From Monomorium pharaonis (lineage: Eukaryota; Arthropoda; Insecta; Hymenoptera; Formicidae): DNA of 64,000 nt. The position numbers and the translations under genes were made by a program. Positions 47,574 through 59,544 of this stretch are shown here, piece by piece; the first letter of the stretch is position 1; every line of letters begins with the position of its first letter. A model generated the notes under the pieces. The model worked only from the letters and a program-made list of their open reading frames with translations, was not told the origin of the DNA and searched no databases. The stretch is from NCBI RefSeq assembly GCF_013373865.1, contig NC_050469.1:17479046-17543045 (forward strand), written 5' to 3'.

Positions 47574-49072
47574 ATGATGTCTGAAGAACATATTAATGAA
47601 TTTAATAATTTAAATCCCATCGAAATGTTCACAAAAACAGAGGAAATTGATGCTATCAAAATATATGATTCTACAATGTAAGTAATTATATACCAAATAT
47701 ACAAAAAAAATATGAATATATATGTATAAATACATTGTATTTTAAAATCTATAAAACTACAAAGTAGAATATTTAAAAATATAAAGATATTGTTTTTTTT
47801 CATCATATTATATTTTTATCCGATATTTCTCTCTAGGAAGCCTAATATTAGGCTTATTAGATTTATTGAAAACACTATTCAGTTAGCTAAAATTAATTCT
47901 TTCATTATAATGTGTGTATTTATTTCGATGTTATAAATTGATGTTACTTTATATAATAACCTTTTATTGTCTCATACCTCACAAAATGTGACATAATTAT
48001 GTTTTTATACATATTTTTTAAAACATTTTTATTGCAAATGACGTCAAACAATTATTTTAATAATAAATATTAATATAAAGTTTAAATACAACAAAAAATA
48101 ATCACTTATTTTTTCCGGACCGGAAGCCTAATATTAGCCACCGAAGCGATATCTTTTTCGTAGTACAACTCATTAACAAAGACAAAGATATTCTAATATT
48201 AAAACTAAATAAGTCGTCCAAAAAATGTCGATCCTCTAAAAGTTAATAAACGATATTAATATTTGAACATCTTTACAGAGAAATAATTGGATACGTAGAT
48301 GGCATTGAAGCACCAAGATTTGTTGGTAGTAACAAACAATATAAATTTTTTAAATTTTATTTGAATAATAATGATGGAAGACGCATACAGGTGGTGGCAT
48401 GGAACGAGTTTATTAATAAAGTTGAATGCCACATACAATCAAATAATGTAAATTAATTTACTTTTTATTAATATGTTATTTACTTAAAGATTAAATTATT
48501 AAAATTTTGTTTGTCATATAATAGGCATTTCTCAGACAGAGTAATTGTCGTGTAGTTTATTTCGTTAAATAAAAATTATTCACATCAAGATTATTTAACA
48601 AAAAAATCTAGCATAATCCAATATCAACGTTTCACTTATTTATCAATAATTTAATTTATTCTATTTTCTTAACAGTTAATTTATTTAGTTTAATTGTAAA
48701 TTTATTTTTATTATGTCTCTTAATTTTAATTATAAGAACTATACTTGTTTTACATATTTATAACATTTTAATTTTAAATTGTATATTTGGATAGATTATT
48801 TATTTAGATGGGGTACAAGCCAGAGTGCCCAAAATGTCACAGTTTAATAATGGAAACGTTTCATTCGAACTACAAATTCAAAATAACACCCTGGTTTCCA
48901 ATTTAGGAAAATTTCAAATAATGTCTTCTAATAACACTAAACCAAATCGAGTTCAATTAAGTGATGTATTAAATACAACTAAACTTGTCAGTAAGTTATA
49001 CTTAAAAATTTATGTTTATATACATACACTATTTACATAGAATATGCATGCGAGTTATTTTTGTTTTACATA

Positions 49073-49157
<85 letters not shown>

Positions 49158-50235
49158 GAAACATATAACATAAAAATTAATATCTCATTTATTATATTAT
49201 TGCAAAAATTGCTAAATAAAATTGGCATTGTATATTTAAATTTTTTAGAACTGGAAGGTTATGTAAAATCAAATTTTGCAAGTATACATAATAGTAAATT
49301 AAATAAGACGATTGGCTGTGGATCTATCACAGATGGTGTATATAAACTTGAAGTACACATTATTGATTTTAATGAGGATAATTATCACAAAGAACTCATA
49401 CAAAAAGGGAATAAAATAGAATTGACTGGAATAATACAGAACACAGGTAGATAACTATTTAAATTAGGAAAATTAATAAATACAATATGAACGGCAATCA
49501 AATGATTAGAATTTTCGTATAATATATAGATATCGAATATTATATTGTATACTTTCCACTGATTTCAATATCTGGATAACTAAATGGCGTCACTTTTAGT
49601 GAGGATTCACCATCTTAGTGAACTACTTGAACCAGTGCTATTATATGCGTAAACCTTGTGTACATATGACGTGTTGTTGTGACACATAAGTCCAAGTAAG
49701 TCACTAAGATGGCTTCAGCAAAAGTGGCACCGTCAGTTATTTAGATGTTCAAATCACTAATACTTTCATATAATTAACCTTAAAAAGACACGTTTTTCTG
49801 GGGGAAAAATTTCTACAAAATTAAAAAAAAAATTACTAAAATTTACGTGTTCCAATTTTATCATTTTTATTAGAAAAGTTCTAGAATTGGAACACTTTTG
49901 TAAATTTTTGTAGTCTATTTAGAATTTTGTAGAAATTTTTCCACCAAAGTTTGTTGACTACTTTTTACAAATTATGAATTGTAACATACAATGTACTTTT
50001 TAAGTACTTTACGAGTTATGAATTGTAGCATATAATGTACTTACTCTATGTGTTTATCCCAAAATAACATATTTTATATTTAATTTTATACTAGATCTTC
50101 CATATTTAATGGTTAACACTACAAATGACATTAAAAAAATAGAGGGATTCATGTCAATATCATCCCTTTTAAAAGGAACAAAAAGTTTAAAAAAAAGAAT
50201 GATTGAAAATAACGAAGAACCACAAGTACGTGGAA

Positions 50236-50276
<41 letters not shown>

Positions 50277-51321
50277 GCATATCAAGATATAATTTTTTTA
50301 CAATTTGTATTATAAAAAAAGGCCATACTTCCAAAAGCAACATACCTCCGATTTTTTTGAAACTGTGTATTCTTACGTAGAGTTTTATAAAGTTTTAAAC
50401 ATTTTAGTTTTGAACATAAAGTCATTTTTCTATTGTCTTTATGGCAAAAATCAATAGAACATAAAATGTGTATTTTAATAAGATCTACAACTTTTATCTG
50501 AAATAATTTTTGAAATTTCCATTATTTACGGAAATAAATGGAAAACCCGTGTTTTTTATGGTTTTTTATGGTTTTCGTCATGAAAATCAAATTTGTGCCA
50601 ATTTTCACTATTATATTCGTAAGCAGCGTGCCAAAATACATAAGAATACGCAGTTTCAAAAATATCGGAGGTATGTTGCTTTCAGAAATTTATCCTAAAA
50701 AAATTTATAAAATTAACCCTTTAACTGTATCGGTTTTTAAAAACCTTTAATAATATTAATTTTTAGAAAACCAATCCTTTTCGAACAACTTTTTTAGATT
50801 TAATACTAGAACATTTTTGTCTTTGTCAGTGAATTTAACTACAAAAGATGTCACCACTCTAGCGCCTACTATTAAAGGCTACCGCTCCGGAAAAAATAAG
50901 TGATCATTTGTATTAAAAATGTGTTAAAAAATATAAACAAAAAATAATTATATCGCACTTTGTAAAACATAAAGCAGAAAAATGTTATAACATTTTTTTA
51001 ACACAAAATAATTAAACGCATAGTATGTCGGGTTAATCCAATAAGTTTTCCTTTTGTATTAAATTTTGAAACATGGTATAACGCAAAAAAGTACGTCGCA
51101 ATCAGGGCATATAGAAAACAACCAAACAAAATAACCAATTTTAAAGTTATAAACATACATTATTATTGCTTGGACGTTTAAGATCTATAAATGCGCAGTC
51201 GGAGGGTTAACAATTTTAAAAATTATGAAAAGCAAAACTTGTTTCAAATTAAATATATAAATTTTTATTTTTACAGATATTAAAGAAAAAAAATATAAAT
51301 GTTAAGATAAAGGAAGCATAA
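47574..51321 (+). CDS. RPA70-like single-strand DNA-binding protein, six exons, 280 aa
   Basis: Exons 47574-47677, 48279-48447, 48795-48990, 49249-49446, 50095-50225 and 51277-51321 (104, 169, 196, 198, 131 and 45 nt) join in phase to a 280-aa protein starting MMSEEHINEFNNLNP. All introns are GT-AG. Residues about 36-155 resemble DNA-binding domain A of replication protein A 70 kDa: FKFYLNNNDGRRIQVVAWN, then IIYLDGVQARVP and FNNGNVSFELQIQNNT. Residues about 156-265 are a second OB-like part (TIGCGSITDGVYKLEVHII...KGNKIELTGIIQ). RPA-like proteins accompany some Helitrons and are thought to protect single-stranded DNA during rolling-circle transposition. It lies downstream of Helitron D on the same strand, with a Helitron 3' end 330 bp beyond. 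The four internal exons match the second copy (58686-60160) in length exactly. Confidence 0.85.
49076..49153. repeat. (GT)n microsatellite in RPA-like intron 3
   Basis: About 39 GT units. The equivalent intron of the second RPA-like gene also has a (GT)n array (59482-59540), so the repeat is ancestral to both copies. Confidence 0.9.
49550..49745. mobile_element. MITE in RPA-like intron 4
   Basis: Imperfect inverted ends: ATCTGGATAACTAAATGGCG / CAGTTATTTAGAT, with TTAGTGA...CACCATCTTAGTGA against TCACTAAGATGGC. Length is about 195 bp, with no coding content. Confidence 0.6.
49790..49948. mobile_element. Second small MITE in RPA-like intron 4
   Basis: GGGGGAAAAATTTCTACAAAA is mirrored by TTTTGTAGAAATTTTTCCACC. 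The inner part GTGTTCCAATTTTA mirrors AATTGGAACAC. Confidence 0.65.
50238..50273. repeat. (TA)n microsatellite in RPA-like intron 5
   Basis: TA dinucleotide run just after the exon 5 donor. Confidence 0.85.
50325..50690. mobile_element. Foldback MITE in RPA-like intron 5
   Basis: AGCAACATACCTCCGA...GAAACTGTGTATTCTTA is mirrored by TAAGAATACGCAGTTTC...TCGGAGGTATGTTGCT. The interior shows a mirrored TTTCCATTATTT/AAATAAATGGAAA motif. It is about 365 bp with no gene. Confidence 0.75.
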
Positions 51322-51654
51322 ACTAAAATAAACAAGATTTAAATAAATTAAGTTAAAAATTGTTCAACATATCAATGTTTTATTATATTTAATGTAATTA
51401 AATAAAATAATAAACTAATAAAAATAGTTTAATTTAAACATTAAAAGGTTTTGCAATTTAAGAAAGGCGAACTGAACGTGTCATATATTACCGTCTACTA
51501 ATCATGTGTTTGTCATACATTTTTAAAAAAACAGCAAAAACAAATATTTTTATTAAGTTATTTTGCGTTGAAACGGCAGAAATTGGAACAGTTAGGCTAG
51601 ACATTTTTTATTTTTTAACATGATAAATAAATTTTCGAAACAGAATTGAACAAA

Positions 51655-51688
51655 GGCGCGTGCGTAGCGCGCGCCTGTATTGCTCTAG
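51655..51688 (+). mobile_element. Helitron 3' terminus, probably of the B/D-RPA element
   Basis: GGCGCGTGC-GTA-GCGCGCGCC forms a 9-bp stem with one G:T pair (51655-51675), followed by TGTATTGCT and the terminal CTAG (51685-51688). T follows. It lies 334 bp after the RPA-like stop codon on the same strand, so it most simply closes the Helitron that carries D and the RPA-like gene. Confidence 0.8.
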
Positions 51689-51951
51689 TCCTCTTATAAA
51701 ATAGCCATGTAACCCTAAAGTTGCCTGCTAATCGCGATTGCATTGTTGCCGCTTTATTCCGATCGCGATTGGCTGTCTCGCGCTTGACTCGCTTCGTGTG
51801 CGAGAGTCGTGGTTTGACAGTTTAGTCGAGAGTAGCTGTCATTGCGATTGAATTTTGACAGCTGTCAAATTTGGTGAAAAGAGTCGATCAAGTAAGTTGT
51901 AATTTATATAATCCAATTATGATATTTAACTATTTCTTAACAATTTATATA

Positions 51952-52004
<53 letters not shown>

Positions 52005-52819
52005 CTAGGATTATATATTTGTAATCGAAAAATAGACAAGAAAAAGACGGAAATAGATTGATAAATAGAGAGCGAGAGAGAGGAGAGAGGGGCGGGAAAG
52101 GAAAGAAGAAAAGAAATATAAATCCAGGTAATGATATGAAGAAAATACATACTTATCTTTTAATATTATTTATATGAAAAACATAATTATTTATGAAATA
52201 ATATTTATTACACAATACTAAGTTTTTTCAGAGATAAATACAGAGAGAAATAAAGAGAGAGAAAGGAAAAGAAAGAAGAAAAAAAAACAAATACAAAATC
52301 AGGTAATGATATAAAAAAATGCATAGCTGTTTTTACAAAAAAGTCATTTATATAAAAAATATATTTATAATATAATACTTAATACACATCATGTTTTTTT
52401 GTAAAAACAGTTATGTGGTTTTTTATAATATTAAAATAAAATGATGAAAAATAAATATTTTACGAAATACTTAATAATTTGTATAAAATGTTTCCTTTTT
52501 GCAAAAAATGAAACTATGAAATATTTTGCAAAATGTTCACTTTTTATGATTTTATTTTAATAATGTGCACAAAATAAGAGAAAGAATCAATTGGTATAAG
52601 AAAACCACGTAAGTGTTCTAACAAGAAAAAAACCATGATGTTTTGTGCATATAAATATTACATAATATTATGTTTTTTTGTAAAAACAGTTATGTAGTTT
52701 TTTTATACCAATTAATCCTTTCTCTTATTTTGTGCATAATATTTTTAAAATAAAATGATAAAAAATAAATATTTTACAAAACACTTTATAATTTGTATGA
52801 AATATTTTCTGTTATGCAA

Positions 52820-54145
52820 AAAAAAAACTATGAAAAAACTATAAAATATTTTGTAAAATATTCATTTTATTTTAATAATATTATGCATAAAATAAGAAAA
52901 AAAATCAATTGATACAAAAAATCACAAAACTGTTTTTACAAAAAACATGATATTAATAATTGTTTTTTATATAAATATAATTTTTAAAAAATAACTATGT
53001 ATATTTTTGACATTATTACCTGGTTTTATATTTGTTTTTCTTCTTTTTCTCTCTCTCTCTTTTTCTCCATTTATATATTTAAAAAAAAACAACATCGTTT
53101 TCTGTATAATAGAGAAAATTTTATAAATAAATTATAAAATATTTTGTAAAATATTTATTTTTTATCATTTTATTTTAATAATATGCACAAAATAGGAAAA
53201 AAATAAAAAACCATGACATTTTGTGCATATAAATATTTGTTAGAATATCATACTTTTTTATAAAAAACAGTTATGTGGTCTTTTTATAAAAATAGATTGT
53301 TCTTATTGTTTTATACATAATATTATTAAAATAAAATAATAAAAAATGAATATTTTACGAAATATTTTATAGTTTAGTTTTTTGCATAACAAGAAATGTT
53401 TTACACAAATTATAAAATATTTCGTAAAATATTCATTTTTTATCGTTTTATTGTAATAATATTATACATAAAATAATAAGAATCTATTGGCATAAAAAGA
53501 CTACATAACTGTTTTTACAAAAAAAAAAAAACGTAATATTTCAACAAATATTTATATGCACAAAATGTCATAGTTTTTTGTAAAAACAGCTATGTGGTTT
53601 TTTTATATCAATTGATTTCTTTCTTATTTTGTGCATAATATAAATTATTAAAATAAAATAATAAAAAATGAATATTTTAGAAAATATTTTGTAATTTGTA
53701 TGTTCCAAAATATTTCTTATTATACAAAAAACTAAGCTATAAAATATTTTATAAAATATTTACTTTTTGATTACTTTATCTCAATACTTTTTTGCACAAA
53801 ATAATGAAGGAATTTATTTATTATATAAGGAAAAAAAAATTAAAAGACAGTAAAGATCTAAAAAAAAATAGAAAAAGTAGTTTTATGTTAATAATATTAT
53901 GCACAAAATAATAAAAAGGATCTATTAATATAAAAAGATCATATAACTTTTTTTTTTACCAAAAAACATGATATTGTGTACTAAATATTTATATGCACAA
54001 AAAGATGAAAAAAATTATTTAATATAAAAAAAATAAAATTTAAAAGAACAGTAAAATAAAGGTGAAATAAAGTCTATTATAGTTTTTGGATATCTCGAGT
54101 GGATAAACGAAATACAAATTTTTCAATTTGTACGAAAGAGAGCGC
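52820..54145. repeat. Large AT-rich dispersed repeat, copy 2
   Basis: This matches 770-2110 block by block. The segment 52300-52820 contains further inverted modules of the same family (GTAAAAACAGTTATGTGG-type). No genes are present. Confidence 0.65.
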
Positions 54146-54195
54146 ACTAAAAGAAGCGGTGAGCCGCTTTAGCTACAGCACGACCCACTGTGTTA

Positions 54196-56412
54196 GTCAC
54201 TGTGAAGTTGGCACCGCAAGTTTTCATGACAGTTCTACTTGCACCCCAAATAGTCCTAGAGGTCCTGATAAGTTTCAGAAATAGTTCCGTTGATGTAGTT
54301 AAAAAAAATGAAATTTAAAAAATGAGCTGCTATTTTTCCTGGCACCTTATTAATAAAAATTGAACGTTTTAACAGCACCTGTAGTGTTCTACTTGCACCC
54401 GTAATAGTTCTAAAGTTTCCGATAAATTTTAGCAATAGTTCCGTACATTAAATATATTTAAACAATCTTTTAATTTGGCTGTTGGCACCGCTTCACAAGA
54501 GTAAAGTACTCTTGTTTAGCGAATTTCGGCCAACTTTGTGGCCTTCTCTAACAGTTCTGCAATAATTCCAAAGCTTTTGTAGATTTCGTCGACAGTTTCC
54601 GTCTTTAAGCATTTTTTAATAATTTTTTTATTAGACGGCTGGCACAGCACTACAAGAGTAAACTACCATTTTATAGCAAGTTCCAGACGAGTACATAGTA
54701 TTTTTCAATAGTTCTGCAATAGTTCCAAAGCTTTTTGTAGGTTTTGTCGACAGTTCATTTGACTAACAATTGTATTTATACGTAACCTCTTTCTAAACCT
54801 CTCACGATAAGTATTTATACATGTCATGAATTACTGGTTAACAATAGAGCGACATTGTAAGTTAATTTACAAATAAAATATTATATTAAAATTAAATATA
54901 TTTGACGCTCAATACTGTAATTATGTTGGTAATTTAACTTAAACAAATCATATGGCCTTTTAATTTAATATAAAAAAGTTTCTCAAAATTAACTTTTATT
55001 TTAACTACAAACAAATTAATCTTAACGTAAATTTAATAGAATTAGTATATATTTACGTAACTTTTAACATAATAGAATTAATTTCATAATCAATTAAATT
55101 TCATTAACTTACAAGGGAACCTCGCGAACCCAAAAATTTTGATTTTAATGAAACTTGGCATAAATGTAGAGAGGGTAAATACATGAATTTAAAAATTTTT
55201 AGTTGGTGCTTATAAACAGTTTAAAGGAGTGAAACCACCCTTCAAAGATGAGACATTTTTGCGTTTTCTCGATATATCTCGCAAACTAAACAAAATATAA
55301 AAAAATATTTCATACAAAAGTCTTACAGTATAAATATCTCTATTTAACTGTTCTATTTATTATTTAAAAAAAATTTTTTTTCAAAAAAAAAACTTTGAAA
55401 AATAAATTTTTTCTGAAAAAATAAATAACACAGTTAAATAGAAATATTTATACTGTAAGACTTTTGTATGAAACATTTTTTTATATTTTGTTTAGTTTGC
55501 GAGATATATCGAGAAAACGCAAAAACGTCTCAACTTTGAAAGGTGGTTTCACCCCTTCAAACCGTTTATAAGCACCAACTAAAAATTCCTAAATTCATGT
55601 ATTTACCCCCTCTACATTTACGCCAAGTTTCATTAAAATCAGAATTTTCGGGTTTGCGAGGTTCCTTTGTTAGTTAAAAAATAGATTAATTAACCCAACT
55701 CTAAAATTTAAAAAATGTCAATTACATTACTAACACATACATATTAGATACCATAAAATTGGCTGAAGTTTAAATACAATAACGTAGTATTCATATCTAA
55801 TAGTACGAGCCAGAATCAAATAAAAAATTGTTTAAAAATGCATAAAGGCCTGAACTGTGGACAAAACTTGCAAAAAGCTTTGGAACTATTGTAGAAATAT
55901 ATTGCTATGGAGAATGCTATGTACTCGTCTGGAACTCGCTATAAAAAAAGAGTTTACTCTTTTAATACGGTGCCAGCCGTCTAATAAAAAAATTGTTTAA
56001 GAATGCTTAAAGACCGGAACTGTCGACAAAACCTACAAAAAGCTTTGGAACATTATTGCAAAATTGTTAGAAAATGCCATAAAGTTGGCTGGAACTCGCC
56101 AGACAGTGGTACTTTACTCTTGTGGTGCGGTGCCAACAGCCAAATTAGAAAATTGCTTAAATATATTTAATGTACAGAACTATTGTTAAAATCTATCAGG
56201 AACTCTAGAACTATTGCGGGTGCAAGTAGAACTGCTGTTAAAACGTTCAATTTTTATTAATGAGGTGCCACGGGAAGTTAGCACCTCATTTTTTAAAATT
56301 TCATTTTTTTTTAACTAAATCAACGGAACTATTTCTGAAATTTATCAGAAACTCTAGAACTACTTGGGGTGCAAGTAGAACTCTTATGAAAACTTGCGGT
56401 GCCAATTTTACA
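54196..56412. mobile_element. 2.2-kb foldback element with internally repeated arms
   Basis: The ends are CACTGTGAAGTTGGCACCGC and GCGGTGCCAATTTTACAGTA, continuing as mirrored arms of about 0.9 kb (GTTCTACTTGCACC / GGTGCAAGTAGAAC, twice on each side). Within each arm a ~165-bp module (GGCACCG...AAGAGTAAA...AGTTCTGCAATA...CCAAAGCTTTT) occurs about twice. A second foldback sits at its centre. No transposase is visible. Exact ends and target duplication were not resolved. Confidence 0.75.
55112..55669. mobile_element. 558-bp palindromic MITE nested in the foldback, TTA target duplication
   Basis: The ends CAAGGGAACCTCGCGAACCC and GGGTTTGCGAGGTTCCTTTG are inverted, flanked by TTA on both sides (55109-55111 and 55670-55672). 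A 3-bp TWA-type duplication is the pattern of PIF/Harbinger elements. The arms mirror nearly to the centre (about 55385), for example GCGTTTTCTCGATATATCTC against GAGATATATCGAGAAAACGC. Confidence 0.8.
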
Positions 56413-56584
56413 GTAACACGCATAACTCGGTGAAAAATAACCCATCGAATTGATATCAAATTAAGAGAGAATTGATATAAATTGCATTGATTAAATCAAA
56501 TTGATGTCGATTTGATGGTTATTTCTCTGGAAAATCTATCTTAAAACGATGAATTTTACAACCGTATAAAAATTATTTACAGAA

Positions 56585-56690
56585 ATGCTAACAAAATTTC
56601 TCTATTAGTAAAATATTATCAGAGATTGATATAGGTACAAAATGAATGAAAAATGTATTAGAGACGAGAAATGAGCGTAAATAGTTGTTA
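56585..56690 (+). pseudogene. LINE ORF2 C-terminal fragment, second copy
   Basis: The frame QNFSISKILSEIDIGTK, then a stop, then MKNVL, parallels the LINE end at 13380-13482. The following untranslated stretch (AAATAAACAAGTTGTGTATA...) also matches, up to the Helitron 3' end. It has a premature stop and is 5'-truncated. Confidence 0.5.
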
Positions 56691-56832
56691 AAAATTCTAT
56701 GTAAATATGTAATCATGCCATGTAACCCCCTTCCAAAGTTTGAGAAGTACAAGAAATAAACAAGTTGTGTATATATTATATGCGGTAGTAATTTTATTAT
56801 GCAGAGTAATAACAAATAAAAAAATAACAGTT

Positions 56833-56861
56833 GGCGCGCGCGAAGCGCGTGCATGTTCTAG
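56833..56861 (+). mobile_element. Helitron 3' terminus
   Basis: GGCGCGCGC-GAA-GCGCGTGC stem-loop, then ATGTT and CTAG (56858-56861), followed by T. It is nearly identical to the terminus at 13633-13660, including the preceding AACAAATAAAAAAATAACA tract. Confidence 0.8.
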
Positions 56862-57000
56862 TCCTATATTAAAAAGGAGATGTTAAATCGAATCGAATTT
56901 ATTGTTGCCTCTTTTCCGCGATGCGGATTGGTTCTTTCGCTTGGCTTACTTCGTGATAGTTTTTAGTTTTGACAGCTGTCAAATTTATGATAAATAAATA
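56862..57000 (+). mobile_element. Helitron 5' head, possibly the start of Helitron E
   Basis: TCCTATATTAAAAAGGAG begins immediately after the preceding CTAG. The blocks TGTTGCCTCTTTTCCGCGA, GGATTGGTTCTTTCGC and TTTTGACAGCTGTCAAATT match the heads at 13661 and 51689. The next Rep/helicase gene downstream on this strand is E at 62416. Confidence 0.5.
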
Positions 57001-57974
57001 GCTACGCAAAATGACTTAATAAAAGTGTCTTTTTGTAAAGTGTCTTATTTAGTGTCTTAAGTGTTTCTATTTAGTTTTAATAAGTGTCTTTTTGTTACAT
57101 ACTTTTTGTTACATACTTATGACTTAATTTTTATGATTATGATGAATAAATAGCTACGCAAAATGACTTAATTTTTATGATTAAAAGTGTCTTTTTGTAA
57201 AGTGTCTTATTTAGTCTCTTAAGTGTCTCTATTTAGTCTTAATAAGTGTCTTTTTGTTACATACTTATGACTTAATTTTTATGATTAAAAGTGTCTTTTG
57301 TAAAGACACAAAAAATCAATTCTCATTTTTCAATTCTCTTATCCTTTTAAATGTAACCTATATTAATTAAAATATAATTATATTAAAATATAATTATACT
57401 TATCTTTTATTTTCTTTCTCTTTCTCTCTCTCTTTCTCTCTTTCTTCCCTTTTTCTGTACTTCCTTTTTCTATCTATCAATTCTCTTATTTTTTCTAATT
57501 AAAAAATCGAATTAAATACATCTTTTTACAACAACATTACATTAAACATGTAACTTATGTATGTATATTAATTTTTTTATTTATAACATGTAATATATGT
57601 TGTGGAACAGAAAAACATAAAAAGTTAATTATTCTTTTAAACTAAATAAAATTAAAAACTAAATTGAATTAAAGTTAATAACTTATAAAATTGATTTAGT
57701 TACATTAAAAATTGCATTAAAATTTTAAATTAATTATACATACTTATTTTTTATTTTCTGTCTTTTTAAATTTTTTATTTTCTGTTTGTCTCTCTCTCTC
57801 TCTCTTTTAATATATTAATTAAAATCTAAATCAAATACATGTTTTATCAATCGGTATAAAAAGTTTAGATATACTTTTATTTACTTTTTTACTTTTATTG
57901 CTTACTTATTTTTATTACTTTTTTACTTTTTCTATTTAGTTTATCAAATCATACATACTTATCTTTTATCTTCT

Positions 57975-58007
<33 letters not shown>

Positions 58008-58170
58008 TTTCTCTTTCCTTCCCTTTTTCTGTTTTTCCTCTTTCTATTTATAGTCTATCAATTATATAGTCTATCAATTCTCTTATTCTTTCTAATTTAA
58101 AAATCTAATTAAATACATCTTTTTTAGATATACTTTTATTACATTTAATTTTACATTAAACATGTAACGC
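57001..58170. repeat. Short tandem repeats and CT-rich tracts, no gene
   Basis: Blocks of GTGTCTTTTTGTAAAGTGTC and ATACTTATGACTTAATTTTT repeat at 57020-57305. CT-rich tracts followed by TATCAATTCTCTTAT... recur at 57410-57530, 57785-57815 and 57970-58110. No open frame of interest. Confidence 0.7.
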
Positions 58171-58174
58171 GCTT

Positions 58175-58285
58175 TACATTAAACATGAACCGTCGTCCGT
58201 CCGTGACGGTTCCCTTCTCTCGGCGGCCGATACGCGAGATCCGGAAATAATGACCTCTCCGGGGGTGGTGGGGCCCGGTAAGACA
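58175..58285 (-). repeat. GC-rich repeat fragment of unknown origin
   Basis: An island of higher GC content (CCGTCGTCCGTCCGTGACGG, GGGGGTGGTGGGGCCCGG) lies within AT-rich DNA. On the minus strand it translates as PGPTTPGEVIISGSR, then VSAAERREPSRTDDGS, which looks like a translated dispersed repeat rather than a gene. Its family is not identified. Confidence 0.35.
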
Positions 58286-58685
58286 AACTTATATATATAT
58301 ATTTGTTTATTTAGTTTACATGTTGCAATTTTACGATAGAGAAGAGTTATAATGCATGAATGATGTCTACAATAGTCTACAATATCATTTAAAAGATACA
58401 GAACCAATCTAATAAAAATGAAGAAAAGTCCAAAAAATTTTAAACAATTAATATAATAAGAAAAAAGGATTAATTATTGATACAATTAAACGTTAATTAA
58501 ACATTAAAACATAAACATAAACATAAACAATTTACAAAACAGTTTTGTTTATAAACATAAACAATTAACATAAACAGTAGCAATTCTTGGATTTCTGAAT
58601 TATTTTACGTTTTATTTCGGTTCTTCATGACCGAAGATCGTTGTTTTCATCGTAGTTTTTCATAGTTTTTACGCTTGTGTTGTTA

Positions 58686-59478
58686 TTATATAGAATGTCT
58701 CTTCTTTTCTGTCTATAATAATAAATTTAAATTTAATTGCTACACAGTAAAAGACATTTTGTATTTATGTTAAATTTGGTCCTTTCTCGCCATGATCTCG
58801 TAACATATATCACACTAATATTTTAATAGTTATTAAAGTAACATATTACATATGTTAAAATAATTTAATTACTTCGCGTGAATTTTCTTCTAATTTTCTT
58901 TTTTTTAAATTTATTACTCCTTTTAACAATGAAGATAATTCCATTCGACCATTTAGTCTACGTATATCTTTTAAATTATTTACTATTAAATATATAGAAT
59001 CATCTGCAAAAATATAAGATAATAATAAAATGATTATTTCACTTAATTAATTAATTTTATTTACTATTTAATCCAATTGTTAAATTTTATTTAATATTAT
59101 CAAATATTAAATACTTTGTGTTTGTGCAAGTCCAATTATTTGAACTTTATCTCCTTTACGTATTCCAAGTTTAAAGTACTCTTCATTTGTAAAACTTAAA
59201 ATATGTACTTCCACTTTATATATGCCATCCGTGATTGAACCGTATCCAATCGTTTGATCTTTTTTAATATTATGTGCCTCAGCAAAATTTGTTTTTACAT
59301 AAGCTTCTAAAACTAAAGTAATATATTTATTTGTAAAAGTGGAATATATAATATGAATTATATAATATGTAAAAATTAATTTCTAAGATTTTAAAATATT
59401 AGAAAAATTTTTATATCATGTAAATGTATTTAAATTATATAATTAATTTAAATTTTTTATAGTTTTAATATTTTATAT

Positions 59479-59544
<66 letters not shown>

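Larger units (their letters stand above)
51689..56861 (+). mobile_element. Candidate non-autonomous Helitron bounded by TC...CTAG, 5.17 kb
   Basis: It begins TCCTCTTATAAAATAGCC, directly after the preceding CTAG, and ends with the hairpin plus CTAG at 56861. The head (51720-51870) has TGTTGCCGCTTTATTCCGA, CGCGATTGGCTGTCTCG and TTTTGACAGCTGTCAAATT, and a donor (TCAA/GTAAGT) at 51892. A (GT)n array follows (51955-51998). Two purine-rich exon-like blocks end CCAG/GTAATG (52120) and TCAG/GTAATG (52303). The body then holds the large AT-rich repeat, the 2.2-kb foldback and a LINE fragment. No Rep/helicase is encoded, so any movement would need proteins from another copy. Confidence 0.55.

Noticed and set aside
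58174..58407. Minus-strand 77-codon frame with PGPTTPGEVIISGSR
   Set aside because: Half is AT-rich filler and half is a GC-rich repeat fragment; not a supported gene.
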